IMG/VR virus record: IMGVR_UViG_3300046499_000422
Span: 1-64,000 of that record
Length of the DNA stretch: 64,000 bases
Strand: one strand, 5' to 3'
DNA from: a virus
Positions 47,769-55,838 of the stretch are shown piece after piece (the first letter of the stretch is position 1; each line of letters begins with the position of its first letter). Under the pieces are notes generated by a model that worked only from the letters and a program-made list of their open reading frames with translations, was not told the origin of the DNA and did not search any database. Made by a program: the position numbers and the translations under genes.

Positions 47769-49109
47769 TTAGAGCCAGCGCACGTTCGGCCGGCCGCCGA
47801 GGTCCCGCTGCGCCACCATGTACCGCATCGCATCCATCGAGTGGTCGTTCTCCTTCACCGGCTCTTCCTTCAAGCCGCCCGCGCCCGGCTTCACCGCCCA
47901 CACGTAGCCGGTGACTTCCTCCGTCGCGCACGTCGGCAACGACGCCTCCTCCAGCGCCGGATCCCGCGCCACCAGAGCGCCCCGCACGACGAATAGCCGT
48001 GGCCGTCCGTCCTCCTGGACCTTCAAGCGCGACTGCACATGCTGGATACCGTCGCTGACCGTCTTCTTCGCCGCGACCGTCGACAGCCCGAGATGCCGCT
48101 CCAGCGTCGCCCGGTCCTCCGCGTCGTGGTCGCAGATCACCGCCCGAGGCGGCGGCCCCTTCCACTGGCCCGACGGGTACTTCGCCACGGCGAGAATGTC
48201 CTTCGCGTGGTCCTCGACCAGGCGCCGGGTGCGGTAGATCTCGTTGACCAGGTACAGGCGGCCGTCGCCGTCCTCACGCCAGTCCTGCCAGACGAACGGG
48301 TTGGTGAACCCGAAGTCCACCGTCCACCAGCGCGTCCATATACCGGGTACCTGGAACGGGTCGATGAGGTGGATCCCGTCGTCCCAGCCCTCATAGATCA
48401 AGCCCTCGGCGGCGGCCCACTTGCCGTCCTTGAGCCGGAGCCGGCGCACGCCGGTGAGTCGTCCGAGCTTGTCGAAGTAGTCCACGCCTGCCGGGGTGGG
48501 GGTGCCATCGGCGTTCATGTACGCGGGGTTGTCCTGGTGGCGGGAGACCAGCATGCGGGCTGCGCCCTGGTCGCAGCGTTGTTTGATCCAGTGCGTGGGG
48601 TGGGCGGGGTTGCAGGCGGCGATCTGTTGCTGCCAGGAGAGGACGCCGTTGCGGAGGCGGGTGGCGATGGACTCCCAGTCCTTCACCGTGAGTTCGGTGG
48701 CCTCGTCGGCGAAGACGAGGTCGTACTCCGCGCTCATGATTTTTTCGGGCTTGTCCATGCCTCCGACGACGATGACGGAGCCGTTGCTGTACCGGTAGCA
48801 GGGTGCCTCTCGGGGGCTGCCGCCGAACCAGCGGACGATTCCACGAGCGATCACGTCGGCGGCCACCTTCTTCTCGTACGTCACGAGGGTGGTGGAGCCG
48901 AGACTGACGGCGGTCTTGCGGACGATGAGGCAGCGGATGCCAGGGTTGTGGAGCGCGGCGAGGTGCACGCGGAACAGACACGACAAGGACTTGCCCGTGC
49001 CGGCGGGACCGGCGATGACCAACTCGGAGTCGCGCGACTTGAAGACCTCCAACGCGGCGCCGCGCGGCTCGTACCGGACGATGGCGTCCTGGTCGGCCGC
49101 TGTGGTCAC
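47769..49109 (-). CDS. terL: Terminase large subunit
   Basis: 446 residues from the GTG at 49109 (GTGA overlap with the small subunit). Walker A GPAGTGKS at 34-41, Walker B LVFADEATEL near residue 130, and a nuclease domain with VDFGFTNPFVWQDW.. and CDHDAEDRATLERH Asp residues. PBSX-type terminase; it packages DNA through the adjacent portal. Confidence 0.93.
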   Translation of the reverse strand: MTTAADQDAIVRYEPRGAALEVFKSRDSELVIAGPAGTGKSLSCLFRVHLAALHNPGIRCLIVRKTAVSLGSTTLVTYEKKVAADVIARGIVRWFGGSPREAPCYRYSNGSVIVVGGMDKPEKIMSAEYDLVFADEATELTVKDWESIATRLRNGVLSWQQQIAACNPAHPTHWIKQRCDQGAARMLVSRHQDNPAYMNADGTPTPAGVDYFDKLGRLTGVRRLRLKDGKWAAAEGLIYEGWDDGIHLIDPFQVPGIWTRWWTVDFGFTNPFVWQDWREDGDGRLYLVNEIYRTRRLVEDHAKDILAVAKYPSGQWKGPPPRAVICDHDAEDRATLERHLGLSTVAAKKTVSDGIQHVQSRLKVQEDGRPRLFVVRGALVARDPALEEASLPTCATEEVTGYVWAVKPGAGGLKEEPVKENDHSMDAMRYMVAQRDLGGRPNVRWL

Positions 49110-49642
49110 GCCAGGTCCGCCGGGTCTACGCCGACGACTTCGTAGCGGACCGCCCCGGAGACGCTGACCTTCTGCTCGGAGTCGAGCCCGAGGAGCTTGG
49201 CCCGGCGTTCGGCGTTGCGCCGGCGGGCGTCTTCGATACGGATGAGGCGATCAGCAGCCTGAAGGACGGGGTTGTCGTCTTCGAGGGGGACGTTGGTGCC
49301 GGGGTTGAGGACGACCTGGCCGTTGGAGACGGTGATGTGGTCGCGGTCGACGACGGCGTAGACGAGCTCTTCGAGTTCAGCGAGGCGTACAAGTTCGGCG
49401 TCGAGGCGCGCGACCTCGGTGGCGACGAGTTCGGTGGCGGGTTCGCGTTCGGCGGCGTTGAAGACCTTCCGTACGCCTTCTTTGGCGGCGTTGATGCTGG
49501 GGTAGCCGAGGCGTTGGGCGATCATGCCGTAGGTGTAGCCGTGGGTGTGGAGGTAGGCGGCTTCGGTGTCGCGTTCGGCTGTTCCGAGGGTGCGGACGTA
49601 GCGGCCTCGGCTGTTGCGGGCGTCTTGGTTGGGGTTGGCCAC
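49106..49642 (-). CDS. terS: Terminase small subunit
   Basis: The GTG at 49642 is favoured because GGAGG lies 8 nt before it; a GTG at 49651 is in the same frame but overlaps that ribosome site. An HTH (YTYGMIAQRLGYPSINAAKE) near the N-terminus binds pac/cos DNA. A helical oligomerisation region follows (LDAELVRLAELEELVYAVV). First gene of the late operon. Confidence 0.85.
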   Translation of the reverse strand: MANPNQDARNSRGRYVRTLGTAERDTEAAYLHTHGYTYGMIAQRLGYPSINAAKEGVRKVFNAAEREPATELVATEVARLDAELVRLAELEELVYAVVDRDHITVSNGQVVLNPGTNVPLEDDNPVLQAADRLIRIEDARRRNAERRAKLLGLDSEQKVSVSGAVRYEVVGVDPADLA

Positions 49643-49707
49643 TGCCGTCACCTCCCGTTGTTACCTGTAGTCGTGCTTTGATGGTAACGGTGAGGCGTGG
49701 TGTGGGT

Positions 49708-49745
49708 AGGGGCCCTGACTGGTGGCGGTACCGGTCAGGGCCCCT
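49708..49745. terminator. Strong terminator between accessory block and late operon
   Basis: Perfect 12-bp arms AGGGGCCCTGAC and GTCAGGGCCCCT around a 14-nt loop. It lies 20 bp after the 46-aa gene and before the terminase start, insulating the late genes. A late promoter should lie between here and 49660; I could not define one confidently. Confidence 0.8.
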
Positions 49746-49764
49746 CGGCGTGTGTGGCGGTCGG

Positions 49765-49905
49765 TCAGGTGGCGCGGCGGTTGAGGTGGTCGGCGAGCTG
49801 GCGGGCGCCGAGCCGGGTGAGGCCGGGCCACATGGCGCCGGTGCGGGTGTCGAGGACGTACCAGCCTCGGTCGTGGCGGATCTGGTAGCGGGCGGTGGCG
49901 GCCAT
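49765..49905 (-). CDS. 46-aa small protein
   Basis: ATG at 49905 with GGAG 7 nt upstream. Reads MAATARYQIRHDRGWYVLDT.. and LTRLGARQLADHLNRRAT, a small beta-beta-alpha protein. Short similar genes occur in Streptomyces plasmids and phages. Function unknown. Confidence 0.7.
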   Translation of the reverse strand: MAATARYQIRHDRGWYVLDTRTGAMWPGLTRLGARQLADHLNRRAT

Positions 49906-49954
49906 GGCGGGCTCCTATGCGGCTTCGTCGTAGCGGGTGGGCTCGGGCTCGCGG

Positions 49955-50077
49955 TCAGTCGGGGTCGTCCTCGTCGCCCTGGTCGCGGTCGAACCATGCG
50001 CGGTCCCAGGCGGCCTCCTCCTCGACGGTGGGCTCCCACGGGGCCAGGGCGGCGGTGCTCGTCTGCTGCGCCGTGAC
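49955..50077 (-). pseudogene. Open acidic frame lacking a start codon
   Basis: After the stop at 50084 the same frame stays open for about 40 codons: VTAQQTSTAALAPWEPTVEE.. then AAWDRAWFDRDQGDEDDPD. Composition looks coding, and GGAGG lies upstream, but where a GTG would be expected (50077) the codon is GTC. Either a decayed start, a non-canonical start, or read-through of the TGA. Confidence 0.4.
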
Positions 50078-50083
50078 GTTGGT

Positions 50084-50470
50084 TCAGGCAGCCTCCGCGT
50101 ACGAGCCGGCCAGGAGGTGCCGGGTGCCCTTGTAGGACCGGAGGCCCTCGTACAGGGCGAGGTCGATGGGGCCGTAGACGCACACGTGGATGTAGCGACC
50201 GGTAGTGCGGTGGCGGGCCCAGACCATGAGGGGCTGCTGGCCGGTGGCGGCGATATATGCCTTCTTGGCGTGTCGGCCGAACCACGCCTGCTTGCCGTCG
50301 GGGAGGTCGCCTCCGCCGATGCGGTCCAGGAAGTCTCCGGTGCGGATCAGGTGGCCGGCCGCGACTGCGGGGGCGACTCGCTCCGAGAGGATCCAGTAGG
50401 CAACGGCCTTGGTGACGCTGCGGGCGGTGCGGGTGAGGCGAGCGGTGGTCTTGCGGTAGCGAGCGATCAT
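50084..50470 (-). CDS. 128-aa hypothetical protein
   Basis: ATG at 50470 with GGGGA 4 nt upstream. Basic N-terminus (MIARYRKTTARLTRTARSVT), then WFGRHAKKAYIAATGQQP and YIHVCVYGPIDLALYEGLRS. Divergent from the plus-strand HTH gene. Function unknown. Confidence 0.72.
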   Translation of the reverse strand: MIARYRKTTARLTRTARSVTKAVAYWILSERVAPAVAAGHLIRTGDFLDRIGGGDLPDGKQAWFGRHAKKAYIAATGQQPLMVWARHRTTGRYIHVCVYGPIDLALYEGLRSYKGTRHLLAGSYAEAA

Positions 50471-50492
50471 CGGGTCCCCCTCGGTGCGGTGC

Positions 50493-50579
50493 TTACGTAA
50501 CTCATGATGGCCAACTCTGTTGGCATTGTCAACCGTGTTGGCATTGGCCACTGCATACGCCATGTGGAATCATGTAGCC
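50493..50579. promoter_or_regulatory. Divergent control region with direct repeats
   Basis: TTACGTAA (50493-50500) is a palindrome. TGTTGGCATTG occurs twice, at about 50518-50528 and 50536-50546, 18 bp apart, with a related GTTGGCCA before them on the other strand. The spacing of under two turns suits cooperative binding of one regulator controlling both directions. Confidence 0.6.
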
Positions 50580-51176
50580 ATGAAGCAGACACCCGACCTC
50601 GAAGCCGTCGTCCGGCGCTACAACGAGGCGAGCGAAGCCCTCGAAGCCGCCCGCGCCGACCTCCAGACCGCAGCCGTCGCAGCCCTCCAGGGCGGCGCTA
50701 AGCAGGCTGACATCGCACGCGCCACCGGATGGAGCCGCGAACACCTGCGGCGACTCAGGGAGAAGGCCGAGGCCGAGGCACAGAAGACGGAGATGGAGGC
50801 GCTCCGCAAGAAGGTGGAGGAGCTGAGCGCGCCCGCCAGCGCTCCGCCGAAGGAGACGCGCCCCGCTGTCGCTGCGCCCCGGCAGCAGGTCACGCAGGCA
50901 GTGCCCGAGCCGCCGGAGGACGACCGGCCCGTGCTCACCGACAACGAGGCTCGTGACCTCGTCGCCACGGCCCGCAGGCGCGGCAACGACGATCAGCGGC
51001 AGCGACTTCACCGCACGTCGATCGCGGCCGAAGCGAAGGGCACTGACCCGGACCTTGATGTGATCGAGGCCGCGTTCGAGATGGGCCTGTTGACGGACGC
51101 GGACATCGTCGCGGTCCGGGAGCAGCTCGCCGCCGAACAGCCTCGCCCGGCCGTCGACGCCACCGAGGAGAGCTGA
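50580..51176 (+). CDS. HTH regulator with coiled coil
   Basis: 198 residues from the ATG at 50580. Residues about 27-58 (VAALQGGAKQADIARATGWS REHLRRL) form an HTH; KAEAEAQKTEMEALRKKVEE is a coiled coil. A Pro-rich linker and C-terminal helical domain (NDDQRQRLHRTSIAAEAKG.., LTDADIVAVREQLAAE) follow. It faces the direct-repeat region and may control the accessory block. There is no clear ribosome site, so it may be leaderless. Two 3' genes appear cotranscribed. Confidence 0.78.
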   Translation: MKQTPDLEAVVRRYNEASEALEAARADLQTAAVAALQGGAKQADIARATGWSREHLRRLREKAEAEAQKTEMEALRKKVEELSAPASAPPKETRPAVAAPRQQVTQAVPEPPEDDRPVLTDNEARDLVATARRRGNDDQRQRLHRTSIAAEAKGTDPDLDVIEAAFEMGLLTDADIVAVREQLAAEQPRPAVDATEES

Positions 51177-51179
51177 CCC

Positions 51180-51449
51180 ATGCTGGCGCGCCCGCCGCTG
51201 ATTACTGCCCACTGGTTCCGCGAAGGCCCGGTACAACCCGAGGGCTACTGGATCTGCGGCTACAACGACTGCGGGCAGCACCGCGCCGACCACGCCCAGG
51301 CCGAAGGCCAGTGGATCGCCCCGCTACACCCGTTCGTGGCGCAGCGGATCAATCCGTCTCGCTGTCGGCCGTGCGGTAAGCACCGGAGGAACACGGTGCA
51401 CACGCCGTGGATGATGCCCGAGCAGCCCGGCCCGAGGAACACACCGTGA
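51180..51449 (+). CDS. 89-aa Cys/His protein
   Basis: ATG at 51180 just after the preceding stop. EGYWICGYNDCGQHRADH and CRPCGKHRR form a C-C-H / C-C-H zinc site. Follows the HTH gene in a plus-strand unit. Function unknown. Confidence 0.7.
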   Translation: MLARPPLITAHWFREGPVQPEGYWICGYNDCGQHRADHAQAEGQWIAPLHPFVAQRINPSRCRPCGKHRRNTVHTPWMMPEQPGPRNTP

Positions 51450-51679
51450 CCGACACCGCGCCGTACTGCACCGGCGACCGCTGCGACGAATGCACCCCCG
51501 ACGACGAGTGCTGCGAAGCCACCTGCGGCTGCTGCCCCCGCGTCGACGAGCATGGCCACTGCTTCCTCTACCCCGGTAGCGAGGAGGACTCGAAGTACTG
51601 CGACCAGCACGGCGAAGGCTGGCTGATTGAGCGCTCGCCGCAGGCGCAGGCCAAGTACGAGATGCTCCGCCGCGCCTGA
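51446..51679 (+). CDS. 77-aa very Cys-rich protein
   Basis: GTG at 51446 overlapping the prior stop (GTGA). Eleven Cys, mostly within CTGDRCDECTPDDECC and EATCGCCPRV, then HCFLYPG and YCDQH. Likely binds several metal ions. No family known to me. Confidence 0.7.
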   Translation: MTDTAPYCTGDRCDECTPDDECCEATCGCCPRVDEHGHCFLYPGSEEDSKYCDQHGEGWLIERSPQAQAKYEMLRRA

Positions 51680-51702
51680 CCGCGCCCGGACATAGCAGAG
51701 GC

Positions 51703-51726
51703 CCCGCCGACGGGGGAAGCGGCGGG
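51703..51726. terminator. Terminator between convergent units
   Basis: CCCGCCG and CGGCGGG arms around a 10-nt loop, between the Cys-rich gene and the convergent NERD gene. Confidence 0.65.
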
Positions 51727-51754
51727 ACCCAGCTGTGTCCAGTGTCGCAGGCGG

Positions 51755-52360
51755 TCAGGTGTACGCGGGCAGGATCCGCTCCACCCGGGCAGCCAGCCTC
51801 GCCGCACCCGCCCGGTCCGGGCTACCCGTCGCCGCGTGAGCCCGGAGCAGGTTCATCAACCGCTCCGGGTCGGCCACGGTCACCGCGCCCACGGTCACCT
51901 TCCCGCCGGCCACCGGGGCGGAGTGCATCACGATCATCGGATAGGCCGGGACGCGGAGCAGGGCGCTCGCACGGTCCGCCTGCCACTTCACGCCGGTGAT
52001 GGCCTTGTGTCGGTCGGCGCAGCCGTGGACGAGCCGGCCGTCCGAGGCGACGTTGAGCGTGCCCCGGTGCCGGGACCAGAGCTTCGTGTCCAGGGCGATA
52101 ACGGACAGGCCGTCCGGCGGAACGAGTACGTGATCGACCTGACCGCCGGGGATGGCCCGGTCGTGCAGCACGTGCCAGCCCTCCCGCACGAGCGGGGCGA
52201 GGAGTTCGGCGGTCCGCCGTTCACCCTCGGCGCCGGCGTCGTAGTTGGCGGCGGCCTGCGGTTCGTCGAGGAGGCCGAGGGCGACGAGGAGGCGGCGCCA
52301 CCACGGTTGGGCGCGGCGCAGCTGGCGGGCGCGGACGGTAGCGGATCGGCCGGCGGTCAC
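51755..52360 (-). CDS. NERD-domain (nuclease-related) protein
   Basis: 201 residues from the GTG at 52360 (GTGA overlap). GAEGERRTAELLAPLVREGW, HVLHDRAIPGGQVDHVLVPP and LSVIALDTKLWSRHRG give the E...D..xxDxK-type order of NERD nucleases. They are frequent on Streptomyces plasmids beside transfer genes. A DNA-processing role is likely but unproved. Confidence 0.8.
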   Translation of the reverse strand: MTAGRSATVRARQLRRAQPWWRRLLVALGLLDEPQAAANYDAGAEGERRTAELLAPLVREGWHVLHDRAIPGGQVDHVLVPPDGLSVIALDTKLWSRHRGTLNVASDGRLVHGCADRHKAITGVKWQADRASALLRVPAYPMIVMHSAPVAGGKVTVGAVTVADPERLMNLLRAHAATGSPDRAGAARLAARVERILPAYT

Positions 52361-52476
52361 TTGGTGCCGTCCTTGGCCGTGGCCGGCGGCTGCGGCGGGC
52401 GCTTCGCCCGGTCGGACAGCTCCTGCTGCTTGCGGCGCTGCTCCTCGGTCCAGCCACCCGGGGTGGATGTGGGCAT
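52357..52476 (-). CDS. 39-aa hydrophilic peptide
   Basis: ATG at 52476 with GGAG 8 nt upstream. MPTSTPGGWTEEQRRKQQEL with a Lys/Pro tail. Stop overlaps the NERD start. Probably translated; function unknown. Confidence 0.55.
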   Translation of the reverse strand: MPTSTPGGWTEEQRRKQQELSDRAKRPPQPPATAKDGTK

Positions 52477-52509
52477 GATGATGTCTCCGTCCTGCGCGTT
52501 GGGATGGGG

Positions 52510-52552
52510 CCCGGGGCGGTCGTCGGCCGGCAAGCAAGGCGACCGCCCCGGG
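52510..52552 (-). terminator. Terminator of the translocase unit
   Basis: Perfect 13-bp arms CCCGGGGCGGTCG and CGACCGCCCCGGG with a 17-nt loop. Confidence 0.75.
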
Positions 52553-52570
52553 AGTTACGTTTCGTGTTCG

Positions 52571-52657
52571 TACCGGGTAGTGGGTACTGGGCGCCGGGCC
52601 CGGAAAGGGCCCTGTGGGGCGGTCTACTGGGTACTGGGGTGGTCCCCACTACCCAGT
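52571..52657. repeat. TACTGGG repeat cluster downstream of the translocase gene
   Basis: TACTGGG occurs at 52585-52591, 52625-52631 and 52632-52638; CCCAGT lies inverted at 52652-52657, and related GGGTAGTGGG is at 52575-52584. The cluster sits just beyond the FtsK-like gene. In Streptomyces plasmids, short direct repeats near traB form the clt site bound by TraB; this could be a counterpart, but the known 8-bp motifs are different. Confidence 0.55.
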
Positions 52658-52679
52658 GACTGGTAGCTGACGGTGACGG

Positions 52680-54710
52680 TCACGTGTGGTCGGGGTGGAC
52701 GTACGCGGAGTGCGGGCCGTTGTCGCGGTAGATCAGGGCGCCGCGGTCTACGGCCGGGCGGAGGCCGGAGCGGACTGCCTTGCGGTCGCGGCCGACGGCC
52801 TCGGCGACAGCGCCGGGTTTCATCCCGGCGGGGCCTGCGGCGTGGATGGAGCGGATGGCGTCGGGGAGCCAGTCGGGCCCGCTGCGGCTGGGTGTGGGTT
52901 CGTCGGTGGTGCCGTAGTGCTGGTCGATCTCGTCGAGGAGTTCCTCGGCGAGCGCGTCGGCGTCGGGGCCGGGCTTCTTCTTGGCGAACAGGCGCTCCCA
53001 TCCGGGCACCCACTGTCCGGCCGAGTAGGAGGCTTCGATTTCACGGATGTGAGCCTCGGTGATCCAGGGCGCGGGCTGGCCGGCGTCGAACCATCCGGGC
53101 CCGTCCGGCAGCTGGCGCAGCATTGCGTTCGCCTGAGCCTGCGGCAGGTAGGGGACCTGCACGACGGTCGGTGTCGCACCGAGTGCCCCGTACACGCCGC
53201 GGCCCTTGACCGTGCCGTCCCAGGTCGGTTTCTTGATGCGGCCGTAGGTGGTGACCCACTTCTCCGCCGAGCAGTCGCCGATGACGAGGCGCCCGGAGAA
53301 CAGGTCGCGGGCGTCGCTGCCGCCGAACAGGTCGAGGGCCATCTGGTGGGCGCCGACGGCGAGCCGGTGGTCGAGGGCGCGGCCTTGCATGAGGCAGACG
53401 TGCATCCAGAACGGGATGACGTTGGGGGTCTTCTGCTGGCCGGGGCCCTTCCACCAGGCTTTCACCGCTCCGGCGAACGAGCCGTATTCGTCGATGAGGA
53501 GGAGGCGCGGGGGGATGTGGCTGGTGTCCTGTCCGGCCTGCTGCATGAGGGCGACGGCGGTGGCGGAGGCGAGGAACTCGGCCAGGGCGGCCACGGCTTC
53601 ACGGAGGGTCGTGGCGATGCGGACGCCGGACACGGTCCCGGAGGGGCGGGTGGGGTCGCCTGCGATGCCGTCGGGGTGCTCGGCGTCCCGTTCGGTGTAC
53701 GACATGCGCTTGAGGTCGATGACCGTGGCCAGGGCGCCGTGCTGCCGGGCGTGGACCAGCGGCAGCGTCAGCGCGGTGGTTTTGCCGGAGCCGGAGCCGC
53801 CGACGTAGGCGGCGTGGGGGTTGTCGGTGAGGGTGCGGAGGTAGTGGTCGACGCCGTTGGCTTCGGTTCCGATGTGCATGACGTACGGGTCGTTGGAGGG
53901 TTTCCAGGTGACGGCGGCCGGGGGCTGCGCCTCGGGCGCGGCGGTGGCCGGCGCGGGCTCGGCGGGCGGGGTGGCCGGCGTTGTCGGGTCCGGTGCTGCC
54001 GTGTCTGCCGGCTCCGGGGTGGTGGTCGCGGGCGCCGGGTGGAGGGCGGCCGGGTCGATGCCGGGGCGTAGCGCGGGCGGGGCGGGGTGGAGGGTGGTGG
54101 GCCAGCGGCCCTGCACCCACGCGGTCACCGCGGTGAGGCCGGTCGCGGCGAGGCCGAGGTCGAGGAGGGCGCCGGTCTGCCAGGAGGCGACTGCCGCGCA
54201 GGACACGACGAGGGCGGTACGGACACGGCGGGTGCGGACGCGCCGCTTACGGGCGGCATCCACGGAGCCGGGGCCGGGCGGGACGGTGATGAACGCGGAG
54301 GCGGCGATCTGCTGCGCCTCGGCCTTGAGCTTCCATGCCTCGTGGTGGCCGTCGTCGCCCTTGGCCTGCTCGACGGCCTTGGCCTGCTCGTTGAGCGTGT
54401 CGGCGTGCGCGGTCTGCCTGGCCTTCCACGTGTCGTACTGGTGGTTGAGGTGGGCGGCGGCGCAGTAGGCGGTGTCGAGGTCGCGCCCGGTCCACCAGGC
54501 GGCGGCCTGTCGGGCGGTGTGGGTGGCGCCGTGGCGGGTGACGGCGAGTTCCCGCAGGCCGGTCGCGCGGGCCAGAGCGAGGGCGATCTGTCGGCGGCTG
54601 GTCTCGCGGCGCGGCGTGTCATCGGCCGGGCGCGGCCCGGGGCTGTCCTCATCGAGGAGCTCGCCGTCGAGGACGGGGCCTTCGTACGGGACGGGTTCGG
54701 TACTGGTCAC
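52680..54710 (-). CDS. FtsK/TraB-like DNA translocase
   Basis: 676 residues from the GTG at 54710 (GGGAGG 6 nt upstream). Two membrane helices at about 165-200, a Pro/Ala-rich linker (205-265), Walker A GGSGSGKT at 304-311, Walker B LLLIDEYG at 403-410, and a C-terminal winged helix (about 615-660, GPAGMKPGAVAEAVGRDRKA). This is the plan of TraB, which pumps double-stranded DNA between hyphae, and of FtsK. It could serve segregation instead. Neighbouring SpdB-like genes favour a transfer-type role. Confidence 0.88.
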   Translation of the reverse strand: MTSTEPVPYEGPVLDGELLDEDSPGPRPADDTPRRETSRRQIALALARATGLRELAVTRHGATHTARQAAAWWTGRDLDTAYCAAAHLNHQYDTWKARQTAHADTLNEQAKAVEQAKGDDGHHEAWKLKAEAQQIAASAFITVPPGPGSVDAARKRRVRTRRVRTALVVSCAAVASWQTGALLDLGLAATGLTAVTAWVQGRWPTTLHPAPPALRPGIDPAALHPAPATTTPEPADTAAPDPTTPATPPAEPAPATAAPEAQPPAAVTWKPSNDPYVMHIGTEANGVDHYLRTLTDNPHAAYVGGSGSGKTTALTLPLVHARQHGALATVIDLKRMSYTERDAEHPDGIAGDPTRPSGTVSGVRIATTLREAVAALAEFLASATAVALMQQAGQDTSHIPPRLLLIDEYGSFAGAVKAWWKGPGQQKTPNVIPFWMHVCLMQGRALDHRLAVGAHQMALDLFGGSDARDLFSGRLVIGDCSAEKWVTTYGRIKKPTWDGTVKGRGVYGALGATPTVVQVPYLPQAQANAMLRQLPDGPGWFDAGQPAPWITEAHIREIEASYSAGQWVPGWERLFAKKKPGPDADALAEELLDEIDQHYGTTDEPTPSRSGPDWLPDAIRSIHAAGPAGMKPGAVAEAVGRDRKAVRSGLRPAVDRGALIYRDNGPHSAYVHPDHT

Positions 54711-54721
54711 GGTGGGCCTCC

Positions 54722-55207
54722 CTAGAACCAGCGGCCGATGGCGGCGGTGCCGAGGTTGTTCACCAGCGGGACGAGGGCGACGGCGCCGAGGAACGGACCG
54801 AGGGTGATCCCTGCGGCCCCGGCCCAGCCCATCTCGCGCTTCAGCCGGTCCTTGGCGCTCTTGACGGCCACGGCCAGGACGGCGACGGCGCCGAGCATGA
54901 TGACCGCCCCGAACGGGTTGAGGACACCGAAGTCGGCCGAGCGGGTCACGGCGACGTGCTGCGCACCGGTGCCGTGGATGAGGAGGTAGTCGCCGGCGCC
55001 GCCGAGGAGGTTCCGGGCCCAGGTCACGACGGTGCCGACGAGGCCGCCCGCGCAGGCCCCGGCGAGGGCGAATGCGGATGCGCTGCCGAGGAACGGGAGG
55101 AGGTCTTTCCAGTTCTTGCTCTTGCCGCCTTTGATCCACCAGTGGGCGATGCGGACCACGGTGATGAGGAATCCGACGGCGAACATGCCGAGGGTCACGA
55201 CTTTCAC
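54722..55207 (-). CDS. Membrane protein with four helices (transfer block)
   Basis: 161 residues from the GTG at 55207 (GTGA). Helices at VVTLGMFAVGFLITVVRIAH, LGSASAFALAGACAGGLVGT, FGAVIMLGAVAVLAVAV and ITLGPFLGAVALVPLV. Basic loops. Resembles spread-type (Spd) membrane proteins of Streptomyces plasmids in size and location, not by a clear motif. Confidence 0.75.
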   Translation of the reverse strand: MKVVTLGMFAVGFLITVVRIAHWWIKGGKSKNWKDLLPFLGSASAFALAGACAGGLVGTVVTWARNLLGGAGDYLLIHGTGAQHVAVTRSADFGVLNPFGAVIMLGAVAVLAVAVKSAKDRLKREMGWAGAAGITLGPFLGAVALVPLVNNLGTAAIGRWF

Positions 55208-55632
55208 AGCTGGGCTCCGGTGAGGGTGTGGACGATGGCGGTGAGGGCGGGGATGAACATGAGGGCGCCACAGGCGGCGGAGAAGACGGCGACGCGGACG
55301 GTCCACGCCCAGGCGGCGGTGACGGCCTGCGGGGCGCGGGCGTGGTGCGCGGCGCCGTGGGCCTTGACCGCCAGCCACGCCCCGCCGACACCCGCGGCGG
55401 CGTACTGCCCCGGGTCCTGCCAGGCGGCGGCGTAGGTGATGGCGCACCACACGGCGGGCGGGGCGGGGCCGAGGGGGATGAGGAGTGCGGCGGCGAGGGC
55501 GGTGCCGTTGTAGGCGGGGCGCAGCCACCGGAAGTCGAAGCCGCGTTCCCGGGCGGGCGGCTGGGGCGCAGTCGGGGGTGCGGGGATCAGCGGCGGGTAG
55601 TTCGGGGGCTGCGGTACCAGGTGCTGGGTCAT
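55204..55632 (-). CDS. Membrane protein (transfer block)
   Basis: 142 residues from the ATG at 55632. A Pro-rich cytoplasmic N-terminus (PQPPNYPPLIPAPPTAPQPP) precedes membrane segments at NGTALAAALLIPLGPAPPAV, VWCAITYAAAW and VRVAVFSAACGALMFIPALT. Coupled to neighbours by 4-nt overlaps. Confidence 0.72.
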   Translation of the reverse strand: MTQHLVPQPPNYPPLIPAPPTAPQPPARERGFDFRWLRPAYNGTALAAALLIPLGPAPPAVWCAITYAAAWQDPGQYAAAGVGGAWLAVKAHGAAHHARAPQAVTAAWAWTVRVAVFSAACGALMFIPALTAIVHTLTGAQL

Positions 55633-55838
55633 GAGTGATGCCTTCCTGCGGGGTGGACGCCGAACTGGAGGAGGAGGGCCTGGACGCGAAGCTCGTCCGG
55701 GCCGGGAGGCGCGGCGGCCAGCGGTGGGGCCGTATCGGCCGGCCATGTGCCGTGGGGCGGGAGCAGGGTGCGGGTCTCGGTGGCGGGTGAGGCGTGGCGG
55801 CGTCGGCGCCAGGGCCAGCGGCGGCGGCGCCGGGTCAC
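55629..55838 (-). CDS. 69-aa basic/proline-rich protein
   Basis: GTG at 55838 within the stop of the DUF2637-like gene. N-terminal RRRRRWPWRRRR tract, then Pro/Ala-rich and a helix (ELRVQALLLQFGVH). Might bind DNA or lipid by charge. Function unknown. Confidence 0.6.
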   Translation of the reverse strand: MTRRRRRWPWRRRRHASPATETRTLLPPHGTWPADTAPPLAAAPPGPDELRVQALLLQFGVHPAGRHHS

